Shown here: one piece after another, positions 25,723-32,904 of the stretch | Numbering within the stretch: position 1 is the first letter of the stretch | How the letters are laid out: every line of letters starts with the position of its first letter | Source: Pseudomonadota bacterium | GTDB taxonomy: Bacteria > Pseudomonadota > Gammaproteobacteria > Steroidobacterales > Steroidobacteraceae | DNA length: 64,000 bases | Assembly: GCA_018241525.1 (NCBI GenBank) | Contig: JAFEDR010000009.1 | Span: 372,001-436,000 of the forward strand | Reading direction: 5' to 3' | Translations under genes and position numbers: made by a program | Notes under the pieces: generated by a model | Told to the model about the DNA's origin: nothing | Databases searched by the model: none | The model's input: only the letters and a program-made list of their open reading frames with translations

Positions 25723-26114
25723 GGCTGCAGCGGCGGGCGTTCCTTCCGAAACGCCCGCTTGCGCGACACGAGCCCGTCGCGCAGCGTGAACAGGTCGATG
25801 CCCTCGACCTCGATCCGTGCACCGTCCGGCCGGGTGGCGCGCAGCGTCCAGGTGGTCACGGCGAAGCCGTCGCCCGGATAGTGGCGCACCTCGTCCCAGC
25901 GCACGTCCGGCTGGTCGCGGAAGAGCTTCGCAAACGCTGCCTCCACCGCGGCGCGGCCGATGTGGCGCGTGCCGTGCACTTCGGCGCCGGCAGCGGCATC
26001 GAACACCACGTCGTCGGTCATCGTTGCCACGACGCCTGCGGCGTCGTGCCGGTTGAACGCCGCGAACATGCGATCGAGCAGCGCGAGCGAAGCGGCGGAA
26101 CCGGGATAGGCCAC
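25719..26114 (-). CDS. SnoaL-like / NTF2-like small protein
   Basis: 131 residues from GTG 26114, with AGGAG correctly placed upstream. NTF2/SnoaL fold features are visible: LLDRMFAAFNRHDAAGVVA near the start, DDVVFD, then alternating strands to the C-terminus. Members are catalytic isomerases or hydratases, or merely ligand-binding; no defining catalytic residue can be assigned. It is the first gene of the xsc operon and overlaps the FAD oxidoreductase start by 4 bp. A longer frame reaching back to 26288 is ruled out because it overlaps the regulator gene and lacks family similarity. Confidence 0.75.
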   Translation of the reverse strand: MAYPGSAASLALLDRMFAAFNRHDAAGVVATMTDDVVFDAAAGAEVHGTRHIGRAAVEAAFAKLFRDQPDVRWDEVRHYPGDGFAVTTWTLRATRPDGARIEVEGIDLFTLRDGLVSRKRAFRKERPPLQP

Positions 26115-26142
26115 GGGCGACTCCTCAGGAGGCTTCGGCGGG

Positions 26143-26148
26143 ATTCTA
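26143..26148 (-). promoter_or_regulatory. -10 element of the SnoaL-FAD-xsc operon promoter
   Basis: TAGAAT on the minus strand matches TATAAT at 5 of 6 positions and lies 28 bases before the GTG start. The matching -35 position (about 26166-26171, TATGGG) is poor, which is typical of a promoter needing an activator. Confidence 0.5.
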
Positions 26149-26168
26149 GGCGGCCGCCCAGCCTGCCC

Positions 26169-26201
26169 ATAGGACCAGAGCCGCCGCGCCGCTGGGTCCA
26201 G
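26169..26201 (-). promoter_or_regulatory. Candidate TauR/MocR binding direct repeats
   Basis: On the minus strand CTGGACCCAG (26192-26201) and CTGGTCCTAT (26169-26178) are direct repeats 23 bases apart; the second touches the -35 position of the operon promoter. As I recall it, the published Rhodobacter capsulatus TauR site is a pair of CTGGAC(C/T)TAA repeats; each copy here matches about 8 of 10 positions. Confidence 0.55.
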
Positions 26202-26205
26202 GCGC

Positions 26206-27705
26206 TCAGCGCCGCGGGCGCTGGCGGCCGAGCGCGGCGGCGAGCCGGCGGACGCCCTCGCGGATGCGCCCGGCCGGGATCGACGCAAACCCGAGGCGAA
26301 AGCAGTTCAGCGGCAGCGGTTCCTCGTGGAAATGCACGTCGCCCGGCTCGATCAGTACGCCCTCGCGCCGCACCTCCTCGGCGAGCCGGCGGCTGTCGAG
26401 CCACGCGGGGCCCATGACCCAGAGCGCCGAGCCACCGGCGACGGGCGCGTGGCGCAGGTCCGGGGCGAGGTCGGCGAGCGCGGCCGAGAGCGCGGCGGCG
26501 CGTTCCCGGTGTACGGCGACCAGCCGCCGGTTCAGCGAGTCGTAGTGGCCGAGCGCCAGGAAACGGGCAAAGCTGCGCTGGATGAGCGCAGCCGGGTGGC
26601 GGATCATGAGCCGTCGCAGCGCGCGCAGTTCCTCGATCAGCGGCTTCGGCGCCACGACGTAGCCGAGCCGCAGCCCCGGCGCCAGCGCCTTCGAGAGACT
26701 GCCGACGTAGACGACGCGCCCGGCGCGGTCGAGGCTCTTGAGCGCGGGGTTCGGCAGCGCCGAGAACGCGGTCTCGTGCTCGTAGTCGTCCTCGATCACC
26801 AGGAAGTTGTCGGCGCCGGCGCGCCGCAGCAGCTCGAGACGCCGGCTGACCGGCATCGTCACGGTCGTCGGCGACTGGTGGCTGGGCGTCGCGTAGACGA
26901 GTCGGCAGCCGCGCAGCGCCGCGCCGACCACGAGGCCCTGGGCATCGACCGGCAGAGCGCGCAGCCGCCCGGTGCGCAGCGAGAAGATGTTGCGCGCGTC
27001 CGGATAGCCCGGGTTCTCGAGGCCGACGGTCGTGGCACGCCCGACCAGCAGGTCGGCGAGCAGGTACAGGGCCTGCTGAGCCCCGGTCGTGACCATGATC
27101 TCGTCAACGCTGGCCCAGACGCCGCGCAGCGGCAGGACCTTGTCGCGGATCTGCTCGAGGAGCTCCGGGTCGTCGCGGGTCACCAGGTCCTGGGCCCAGT
27201 CGAGCGCCGCAGCGCCGGACAGCACCTGCTGGCAGGAGGCCCGCCAATCGGCCAGCGGAAACAGGTCGCGGTCCACCTGCCCGTAGATGAACGGGTAGTC
27301 GTAGCTCGCCCAGTCCGCCACCTTCAGGATGTTGCGCTGCCGCGAGGGGTGCAGCCGCGTCCATCGCGCCCAGTCGACCGCCTCGGGCGGGTCATCCGGC
27401 GGCGCCGGGTGACCGGGGGCGCGACGCGCCGCCACTTCGGGATTTACGTAGTAGCCGCGACGCTCGCGCGCGAGCAGGTAGCCGTCGTCCGCCAGCTGCT
27501 GGTAGACGATCACGACGGTATTGCGCGCGATCCGAAGGGCAGCGGCGAGTTCGCGGCTCGACGGCACCGCCGTGCCGGGACCCATCCGCGCGTCGCTGAT
27601 CGCGGCGATCAGCTGCGCGCGCAGCTGGGCCTGGATCGTCAGGGGCCCATCGGGGTCCAGCCGAAAAAGCTGTCTCCACAGGGTCTTAGGTCGCGAGGCT
27701 GACAT
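26206..27705 (-). CDS. MocR-type GntR/aminotransferase-fold regulator, probable TauR
   Basis: 499 residues from ATG 27705. The GntR winged helix is at about 20-85 (PSSRELAAALRIARNTV), followed by a linker and a fold-type-I aminotransferase domain. The PLP lysine Lys339 (SLSK) and the EDDYEHE motif (from Asp306) are intact, so PLP should bind. MocR proteins such as TauR, GabR and PdxR sense an amino compound through PLP and activate a neighbouring operon. It lies directly upstream of, and in line with, the SnoaL-FAD-xsc operon, which supports a taurine-sensing role. A longer frame begins at 27819, but the family start is MSASRPKTLW. It is divergent from a TonB receptor gene that it may also control. 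Confidence 0.87.
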   Translation of the reverse strand: MSASRPKTLWRQLFRLDPDGPLTIQAQLRAQLIAAISDARMGPGTAVPSSRELAAALRIARNTVVIVYQQLADDGYLLARERRGYYVNPEVAARRAPGHPAPPDDPPEAVDWARWTRLHPSRQRNILKVADWASYDYPFIYGQVDRDLFPLADWRASCQQVLSGAAALDWAQDLVTRDDPELLEQIRDKVLPLRGVWASVDEIMVTTGAQQALYLLADLLVGRATTVGLENPGYPDARNIFSLRTGRLRALPVDAQGLVVGAALRGCRLVYATPSHQSPTTVTMPVSRRLELLRRAGADNFLVIEDDYEHETAFSALPNPALKSLDRAGRVVYVGSLSKALAPGLRLGYVVAPKPLIEELRALRRLMIRHPAALIQRSFARFLALGHYDSLNRRLVAVHRERAAALSAALADLAPDLRHAPVAGGSALWVMGPAWLDSRRLAEEVRREGVLIEPGDVHFHEEPLPLNCFRLGFASIPAGRIREGVRRLAAALGRQRPRR

Positions 27706-28039
27706 CGATTCTCGCTCGCTGGACGACCCGGATCGACCCGTGCGCCCGCTCCGTCCGGCCGGTTCCGGCCACCCAGCGCGTTGCCGTGACGCAACGGCGT
27801 CATTTTCCCCCGCCATCATGCCGCATGCGCGATCCTCGCGCGCAACGTCACGGTCCCGCGATCGCAGGGATTCGCTCGTCCGCGGTTGCGATCGTCATTG
27901 GAACGTGGTTAAGGTGCGTAACTGTTGGATGCTCGCACCAGTCGCCCCGGGGCCACATCGCCGGAGGGCGGCCGAGAAGACGAACACCACTCGGGGTGAT
28001 TCCGGCTTCAGAACACTGGCTCGACAAGTGGAGGGACTT
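27706..28039. other. Divergent regulatory region between the TauR-like gene and a TonB receptor gene
   Basis: No supported gene. It contains an inverted repeat (27779-27796), an isolated CTGGAC hexamer at 27719-27724 like the start of a TauR repeat, and the ribosome site GGAGGG (28030-28035) of the receptor gene. I could not assign a convincing -35/-10 pair to either gene. Confidence 0.5.
27779..27796. promoter_or_regulatory. Inverted repeat CGTTGC-N6-GCAACG, possible operator
   Basis: A perfect 6-bp inverted repeat with a 6-bp spacer lies about 75 bp upstream of the TauR-like start and 245 bp upstream of the receptor start. A partly matching inverted copy (CAACGTCACGG) follows near 27843. 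Function unknown. Confidence 0.35.
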
Positions 28040-30754
28040 GTGCTCAAGAAAAACAGGCTCGCGATCGCCGTCACGACCGTGCTCAGCACGTGTGCCGCTG
28101 CCGCAGGCGCGGCGGAGACGACCGGCGGCATCGAGGAAATCGTGGTGACCGCCCAGCGTCGCACGGAATCGGTGCAGAACGTGCCGATCACGATCCAGGC
28201 GATCACCGGCGACCAGCTCGGTCAGCTGTCGGTGAACACGTTCGACGACGTGATCAAGCTGCTGCCCAACGTCACCTTCGGTGCGAACGGCCCGGGACAG
28301 GGCAACATCTTCATGCGCGGCCTGTCGGCCGGCTTCGCCGGCAACCAGTCCTCCGCGACCGTCGCGCCGATGCCGAACGTCGCGACCTACCTCGACGACC
28401 AGGACATGAGCTTCCCGGCGCGCAACGCCGACGTGTACATGGTCGACATGCAGCGCATCGAGGTCCTCGAGGGCCCGCAGGGCACGCTGTTCGGCGGTGG
28501 CGCCGAGGCCGGCGTGATCCGCTACATCACCAACAAGCCGAAGCTGAACAAGACCGAGGGCAACGCCGAGTTCTCGTACGGCACCACGGCGCACGGTGAT
28601 CCGAACACCTCGAGCAACGGCACGATCAACCTGCCGCTGATCCAGGACAAGGTTGCGTTCCGCCTGGTCGCCTACAACGACCGTCGCGGCGGCTACATCG
28701 ACAACGTGCCGACCACGTTCACGCGTTATGCGTCGGACCCGGGACCGGGCGCGTGGGGTTCGGCGTATCCCGCGGCGGCGCTGGTCGGCCCGTCGGCGAA
28801 CAACTTCTCGATCGCCGGACGCGCGCAGAACCCGACCACGTACACGGGCATGCGCGCCTCGCTGCTCTGGCAGATCAACGACGACTGGGACCTGCTGCTG
28901 CAGCAGACCTACCAGAACCTCGACGCCGAGGGCATGTTCGCCCAGTACCCGTTCGGTTCGGAGGGCGCGAACCAGAAGCTCGGGCCGTGGGAGGAGACCT
29001 CCTTCAGCCCGACCTACGACAAGGACAAGTACTCGACGACCGCCTGGACCCTGAACGGCAAGGTCGGTCCGCTGCACGCGGTGTACACCGGTTCGTACCT
29101 GCACCGGCACATCGAGCAGAACATGGACTACACGAACTACGCGCGCACGGCGTACGGGTTCTACTACACCTGCGCCGGCGGCCCGGCCAGCGGCTCGAAC
29201 TTCGGCGCTGGCACGCCGGGCGTGTGCTACTCGCCGGTCTCGTCCTGGCACGACACCGTCTACAACTCGCGGATCAGCCATGAGTTCCGGCTGAGCACGC
29301 CGGACGACTGGCGGCTGCGCGGCCTGGTCGGTGCGTTCTGGGAGCGCAACGACATCAAGGACGACCAGAACTTCATGTACAAGTCGATCCCGTCGTGCAT
29401 CCCGGCGTACTTCGACGCGAACGGCAATCACCTGTCGACCGCGCCGGTCTGCCTCGCCAACGCGATCCCCTACCCGGGCACCGCGGCGATCGACCCGACC
29501 ATGCGCAACGACAACGTCGCGTACGGCCAGGACCTCGACCGCAACTTCACGCAGACCTCGCTGTTCGGCTCGGTCGACTTCGACCTGATCCCGAAGGTGC
29601 TGACGGTCACCGGCGGCACGCGCTACTTCCGGTACGCCGAGAGCATGTACGGCTCGCGCTACCTGACGTCGACGCCGTCGGTGAACGTGCCGAACGGCTC
29701 GGTGCTGCCGAACCTGGTCGACCACCACGCCGACTACTCGGGCTTCCGCAGCCGCGCGAACCTGACCTGGCACATCACGCCGGACACGATGGTCTACTAC
29801 ACGTTCTCGCAGGGCTACCGCCCGGGGTCGTTCAACCGCGTGCAGTCGACCAAGACGCGCGTCTACGTGGACGGCAACGGCGTGCCGCTGCCGAACGGCG
29901 TGCCGACCACCGACCCGTCGGTCGTGGGTCCCGTGACCCGGCCCAAGCAGTTCCAGCTGCCCGCCGCCTACCCGCCGGACTCGTTGACCAACAACGAGAT
30001 CGGCTTCAAGTCGGAGTTCCTCGACCGCCGGCTGCAGCTGAACGGCTCGCTCTACAAGATGAACTGGAAGGACGTCCAGACGCTCATCTACAACCCGCTG
30101 GTGTTCGGCAACAGCACGTTCGGCATCAAGGGCCCAGAGTACGAGATCAAGGGCTTCGAGCTGCAGCTCGCGGCGCGGGTCACCGAGGGTCTGACGCTGA
30201 ACGCGAACTGGTCGCACAACAGCGCCTCGCAGAAGACCTCGCCCTGCATCACGTCGACGCTGGTCTCGGCAACCAACCCGACGCCGCTCGGCGCCTGCAT
30301 CACACAGGTGACGGGCACCGATGCCAACGGCAACAAGGTGAACGTGCCGGTGCTGAACGCGCTGGGCGCCGAGGGTTCGACCCCGGCGTTCTCGCCGAAG
30401 AACCAGTACAGCATGCGCGCCCGCTACGACTGGAACGTGAACGACTACAAGGCGTTCGTCACGGTCGGTGGCCAGCACACCGACGAGATGGACAACGACC
30501 CGAGCAGCTTCAAGGCCGGCTCCGCGAACGGCTACGCGGTGCCGACCACGACCTGGCTGCGCTACACGATGCCGGCGTACACGCTGTACGACGCGGCGAT
30601 CGGCGTGGCGAAGGACAGCTGGTCGCTCGAGGCGTACGGCAGCAACCTGACGAACGTGAACACGAGCCTGTTCACGAGCAGCGCCCAGTGGATCAAGGCC
30701 GAGGTGCCGACGCGGCCGCGCGTGCTGGGCATCAAGGTGGGCCTGAAGTTCTGA
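28040..30754 (+). CDS. TonB-dependent outer-membrane receptor
   Basis: 904 residues from GTG 28040, four bases after GGAGGG. The signal peptide runs to about residue 23 (AAAAGAAE). The TonB box IEEIVVTAQRR is at about 27-37, then the plug domain (QNVPITIQAITGDQL, RIEVLEGPQGTLFG) and a 22-strand-type barrel ending in VGLKF. It resembles the iron-complex/Pupa-type receptors with EIVVTAQRR boxes that import diverse organic substrates. It is divergent from the TauR-like regulator and upstream of two sulfotransferase genes, so a sulfonated or conjugated ligand is worth testing; the sequence does not reveal it. A strong intrinsic terminator follows. Confidence 0.92.
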   Translation: MLKKNRLAIAVTTVLSTCAAAAGAAETTGGIEEIVVTAQRRTESVQNVPITIQAITGDQLGQLSVNTFDDVIKLLPNVTFGANGPGQGNIFMRGLSAGFAGNQSSATVAPMPNVATYLDDQDMSFPARNADVYMVDMQRIEVLEGPQGTLFGGGAEAGVIRYITNKPKLNKTEGNAEFSYGTTAHGDPNTSSNGTINLPLIQDKVAFRLVAYNDRRGGYIDNVPTTFTRYASDPGPGAWGSAYPAAALVGPSANNFSIAGRAQNPTTYTGMRASLLWQINDDWDLLLQQTYQNLDAEGMFAQYPFGSEGANQKLGPWEETSFSPTYDKDKYSTTAWTLNGKVGPLHAVYTGSYLHRHIEQNMDYTNYARTAYGFYYTCAGGPASGSNFGAGTPGVCYSPVSSWHDTVYNSRISHEFRLSTPDDWRLRGLVGAFWERNDIKDDQNFMYKSIPSCIPAYFDANGNHLSTAPVCLANAIPYPGTAAIDPTMRNDNVAYGQDLDRNFTQTSLFGSVDFDLIPKVLTVTGGTRYFRYAESMYGSRYLTSTPSVNVPNGSVLPNLVDHHADYSGFRSRANLTWHITPDTMVYYTFSQGYRPGSFNRVQSTKTRVYVDGNGVPLPNGVPTTDPSVVGPVTRPKQFQLPAAYPPDSLTNNEIGFKSEFLDRRLQLNGSLYKMNWKDVQTLIYNPLVFGNSTFGIKGPEYEIKGFELQLAARVTEGLTLNANWSHNSASQKTSPCITSTLVSATNPTPLGACITQVTGTDANGNKVNVPVLNALGAEGSTPAFSPKNQYSMRARYDWNVNDYKAFVTVGGQHTDEMDNDPSSFKAGSANGYAVPTTTWLRYTMPAYTLYDAAIGVAKDSWSLEAYGSNLTNVNTSLFTSSAQWIKAEVPTRPRVLGIKVGLKF

Positions 30755-30761
30755 GCGACGC

Positions 30762-30787
30762 GGCCCGCGCGCTGCGGCGCGCGGGCC
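30762..30787 (+). terminator. GC-rich hairpin after the TonB receptor
   Basis: GGCCCGCGCGC and GCGCGCGGGCC form a perfect 11-bp stem with a TGCG loop, beginning eight bases after the stop codon. There is no T-run; it probably protects the mRNA end or slows polymerase before the main terminator. Confidence 0.5.
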
Positions 30788-30822
30788 CCGGCTCCCCGGG
30801 GCCGGAGCTTGCGATACACTCC

Positions 30823-30855
30823 GAGGCGGGTCCTGCGACCCGCCTCTTTCTTTTT
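30823..30855 (+). terminator. Rho-independent terminator, abutting the next start codon
   Basis: GAGGCGGGTC and GACCCGCCTC form a perfect 10-bp stem with a CTGC loop, followed by TTTCTTTTT. It is the clearest intrinsic terminator in the window. Its T-run ends only eight bases before ATG 30864, so any transcript entering the sulfotransferase gene from upstream must pass it. Confidence 0.85.
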
Positions 30856-30863
30856 CACCGCCC

Positions 30864-32885
30864 ATGACTCCCGCACCGGCCGTGGCCGGACCATCCGTCG
30901 ATCCCGAGCTGGAGTCGATCCGTGCACTCGTCCGTGAGCGCCGGTTCGCCGAGGCCGTCGAAGCCGCGCGCGCCTACGAAAGCCGCACGCCGGCCAGCCG
31001 TGAGGCGCTCTACCTGATGGCGCTCGCGCAGCGCAACCTGCAGCAGGTGGATGACGCGCTCGCGACGCTCGCCCGCCTCGAGCGCGAGCACCCCGGCTAC
31101 GGTCGCCTGCACCAGGAGCTCGGCCACTGCCACGTCGCCCGGCGCGACGCGCCGCGGGCGATCGCCGCGTACCGGCGCGCGCTCGAGATCAACCCGGTGA
31201 TGCCTGCGACCTGGGGCATGCTCGAGACCCTCTACCGGATGAGCGGCGACGCGGCCAGCGCCGCCGGCGCGGCCCGGGAGGCGGCGGCGCTGCGGTCGCT
31301 GCCGCCCGAGATCGTCACCGCCTCGGCGCTGTTCGTCGACGGCGACCTCGCGGCCGCCGAGCGGCTGACGCGCGCGTTCCTGCTCGCGCACGGCGACCAC
31401 ATCGAGGCCATGCGGCTGCTGGCACGCATCGGCGCGCGCCTCGAGATCTACGACGATGCGGAGCTGCTGCTGCGCGCGGTGCTCGATAAGGTGCCCGACT
31501 ACCACGCCGCGCGGCACGACCTCGCCTGCGTGCTGCTCGACCGTCACAAGTACGTGGCCGCACGTGCCGAGCTCGACCGGCTGCTGGCGACGGACCCCGG
31601 CCGGCGCGACTACCGCACGCTGTACGCGACCGCCGTGGTCGGCCTTGGCGAGCACGAGCGGGCGATCGAGCTCTTCCGCGGCCTGCTCGACGGCACGCCC
31701 GAGCGCAGCGCCGCGCGCGCCGAGCTGCACCTGTCGATCGCCCACTCCTACAAGACGATCGGCCAGCGGCAGCCGGCGATCGACGCCTACCGGGCGGCGG
31801 CCGCCGCCCGTCCCGACTTCGGCGACGCCTACTGGAGCCTCGCGAACCTCAAGACCTACCGGTTCCCGGACTCGGAGCTCGAGACGCTCGCCGCGGCCGA
31901 GTCGGCACCGACCACCGCGCTCGTCGACCGCTACAACCTCTGCTTCGCGCTCGGCAAGGCCTACGAGGACCACGGCGAGTACGAGCGGTCGTGGCGCTAC
32001 TACGAACGCGGCAACGCGCTGAAGCGCGCCGAGAGCCGCTACCGCCCGGAGCTGATCGAGCGCAACACGGCGATGCAGAAGGCGGTCTGCACGGCGGAGT
32101 TCTTCGCGGCACGGCGCGGCGCCGGCGCGGACAGCCGCGCGCCGATCCTGATCGTCGGCCTGCCGCGGTCCGGTTCGACGCTGCTCGAGCAGATCCTGGC
32201 GTCGCACTCCGAGGTCGAGGGGACGCTCGAGTTGCCGGACATCCCGCGCATCGTGATCGACCTGCAGGGCCGCGAGCCGGACCTCGAGCAGCTGCGCTAT
32301 CCGGGCGTGCTCGCCGACCTGCCGATCGAGGAGTTCGCGCGGCTCGGGCGCAAGTACCTCGAGGACACGCAGATCTACCGCACCGGCAAGCCGCGGTTCA
32401 TCGACAAGATGCCGAACAACTTCCGCCACCTCGGCCTCGTGCACCTGATGCTGCCGAATGCGAAGGTCATCGACGCGCGCCGCGAGCCAATGGCCTGCTG
32501 CTTCGGCAACCTGAAGCAGCTGTTCGCGCGCGGCCAGGAGTTCACGTACAGCGTCGACGACATCGCGCGCTACTACCGCACCTATCTCGAGCTCATGGCG
32601 CACTGGGACGCGGTGCTGCCCGGCCGGGTGCTGCGGGTGCACCACGAGGACGTGGTCGAGGACCTCGAGGGCAGCGTGCGGCGGCTGCTCGAGTTCTGCG
32701 AGCTGCCGTTCGAGCCCGCCTGCCTCGAGTTCCACCGCACCGAGCGCAGCGTGCGTACGGCGAGCTCCGAGCAGGTGCGCCAGCCGATCTACCGCGAGGG
32801 GCTCGAGCAGTGGCGGCACTTCGAGCCCTGGCTCGGCGAGCTGCGCCGCGCGCTCGGCGACGCGCTCGAACGCTACCGGGACTGA
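30864..32885 (+). CDS. TPR-sulfotransferase fusion protein
   Basis: 673 residues. Residues about 15-400 are tetratricopeptide-type helical repeats (for example ELGHCHVARRDAPRAIAAYR). Residues about 425-670 are a sulfotransferase domain (PF13469), with the PAPS 5'-phosphate loop GLPRSGSTLLEQ near 432 and a 3'-phosphate region around RREPMACCFGNLKQLF. There is no signal peptide or membrane segment. Such fusions are widespread but uncharacterised; they may sulfate a protein, glycan or small molecule held by the repeats. The start has no Shine-Dalgarno sequence: the preceding bases are a terminator T-run. A -10-like TACACT at 30815-30820 lies just upstream. A paralogous gene follows after 19 bp. 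Confidence 0.85.
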   Translation: MTPAPAVAGPSVDPELESIRALVRERRFAEAVEAARAYESRTPASREALYLMALAQRNLQQVDDALATLARLEREHPGYGRLHQELGHCHVARRDAPRAIAAYRRALEINPVMPATWGMLETLYRMSGDAASAAGAAREAAALRSLPPEIVTASALFVDGDLAAAERLTRAFLLAHGDHIEAMRLLARIGARLEIYDDAELLLRAVLDKVPDYHAARHDLACVLLDRHKYVAARAELDRLLATDPGRRDYRTLYATAVVGLGEHERAIELFRGLLDGTPERSAARAELHLSIAHSYKTIGQRQPAIDAYRAAAAARPDFGDAYWSLANLKTYRFPDSELETLAAAESAPTTALVDRYNLCFALGKAYEDHGEYERSWRYYERGNALKRAESRYRPELIERNTAMQKAVCTAEFFAARRGAGADSRAPILIVGLPRSGSTLLEQILASHSEVEGTLELPDIPRIVIDLQGREPDLEQLRYPGVLADLPIEEFARLGRKYLEDTQIYRTGKPRFIDKMPNNFRHLGLVHLMLPNAKVIDARREPMACCFGNLKQLFARGQEFTYSVDDIARYYRTYLELMAHWDAVLPGRVLRVHHEDVVEDLEGSVRRLLEFCELPFEPACLEFHRTERSVRTASSEQVRQPIYREGLEQWRHFEPWLGELRRALGDALERYRD

Positions 32886-32904
32886 CCGGCTCCGGCCCGC
32901 GGCC

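Noticed and set aside
27848..30865. A 1005-codon minus-strand frame opposite the second TonB receptor gene
   Set aside because: No signal peptide, no domain, and a complete TonB receptor with TonB box and plug lies on the other strand.
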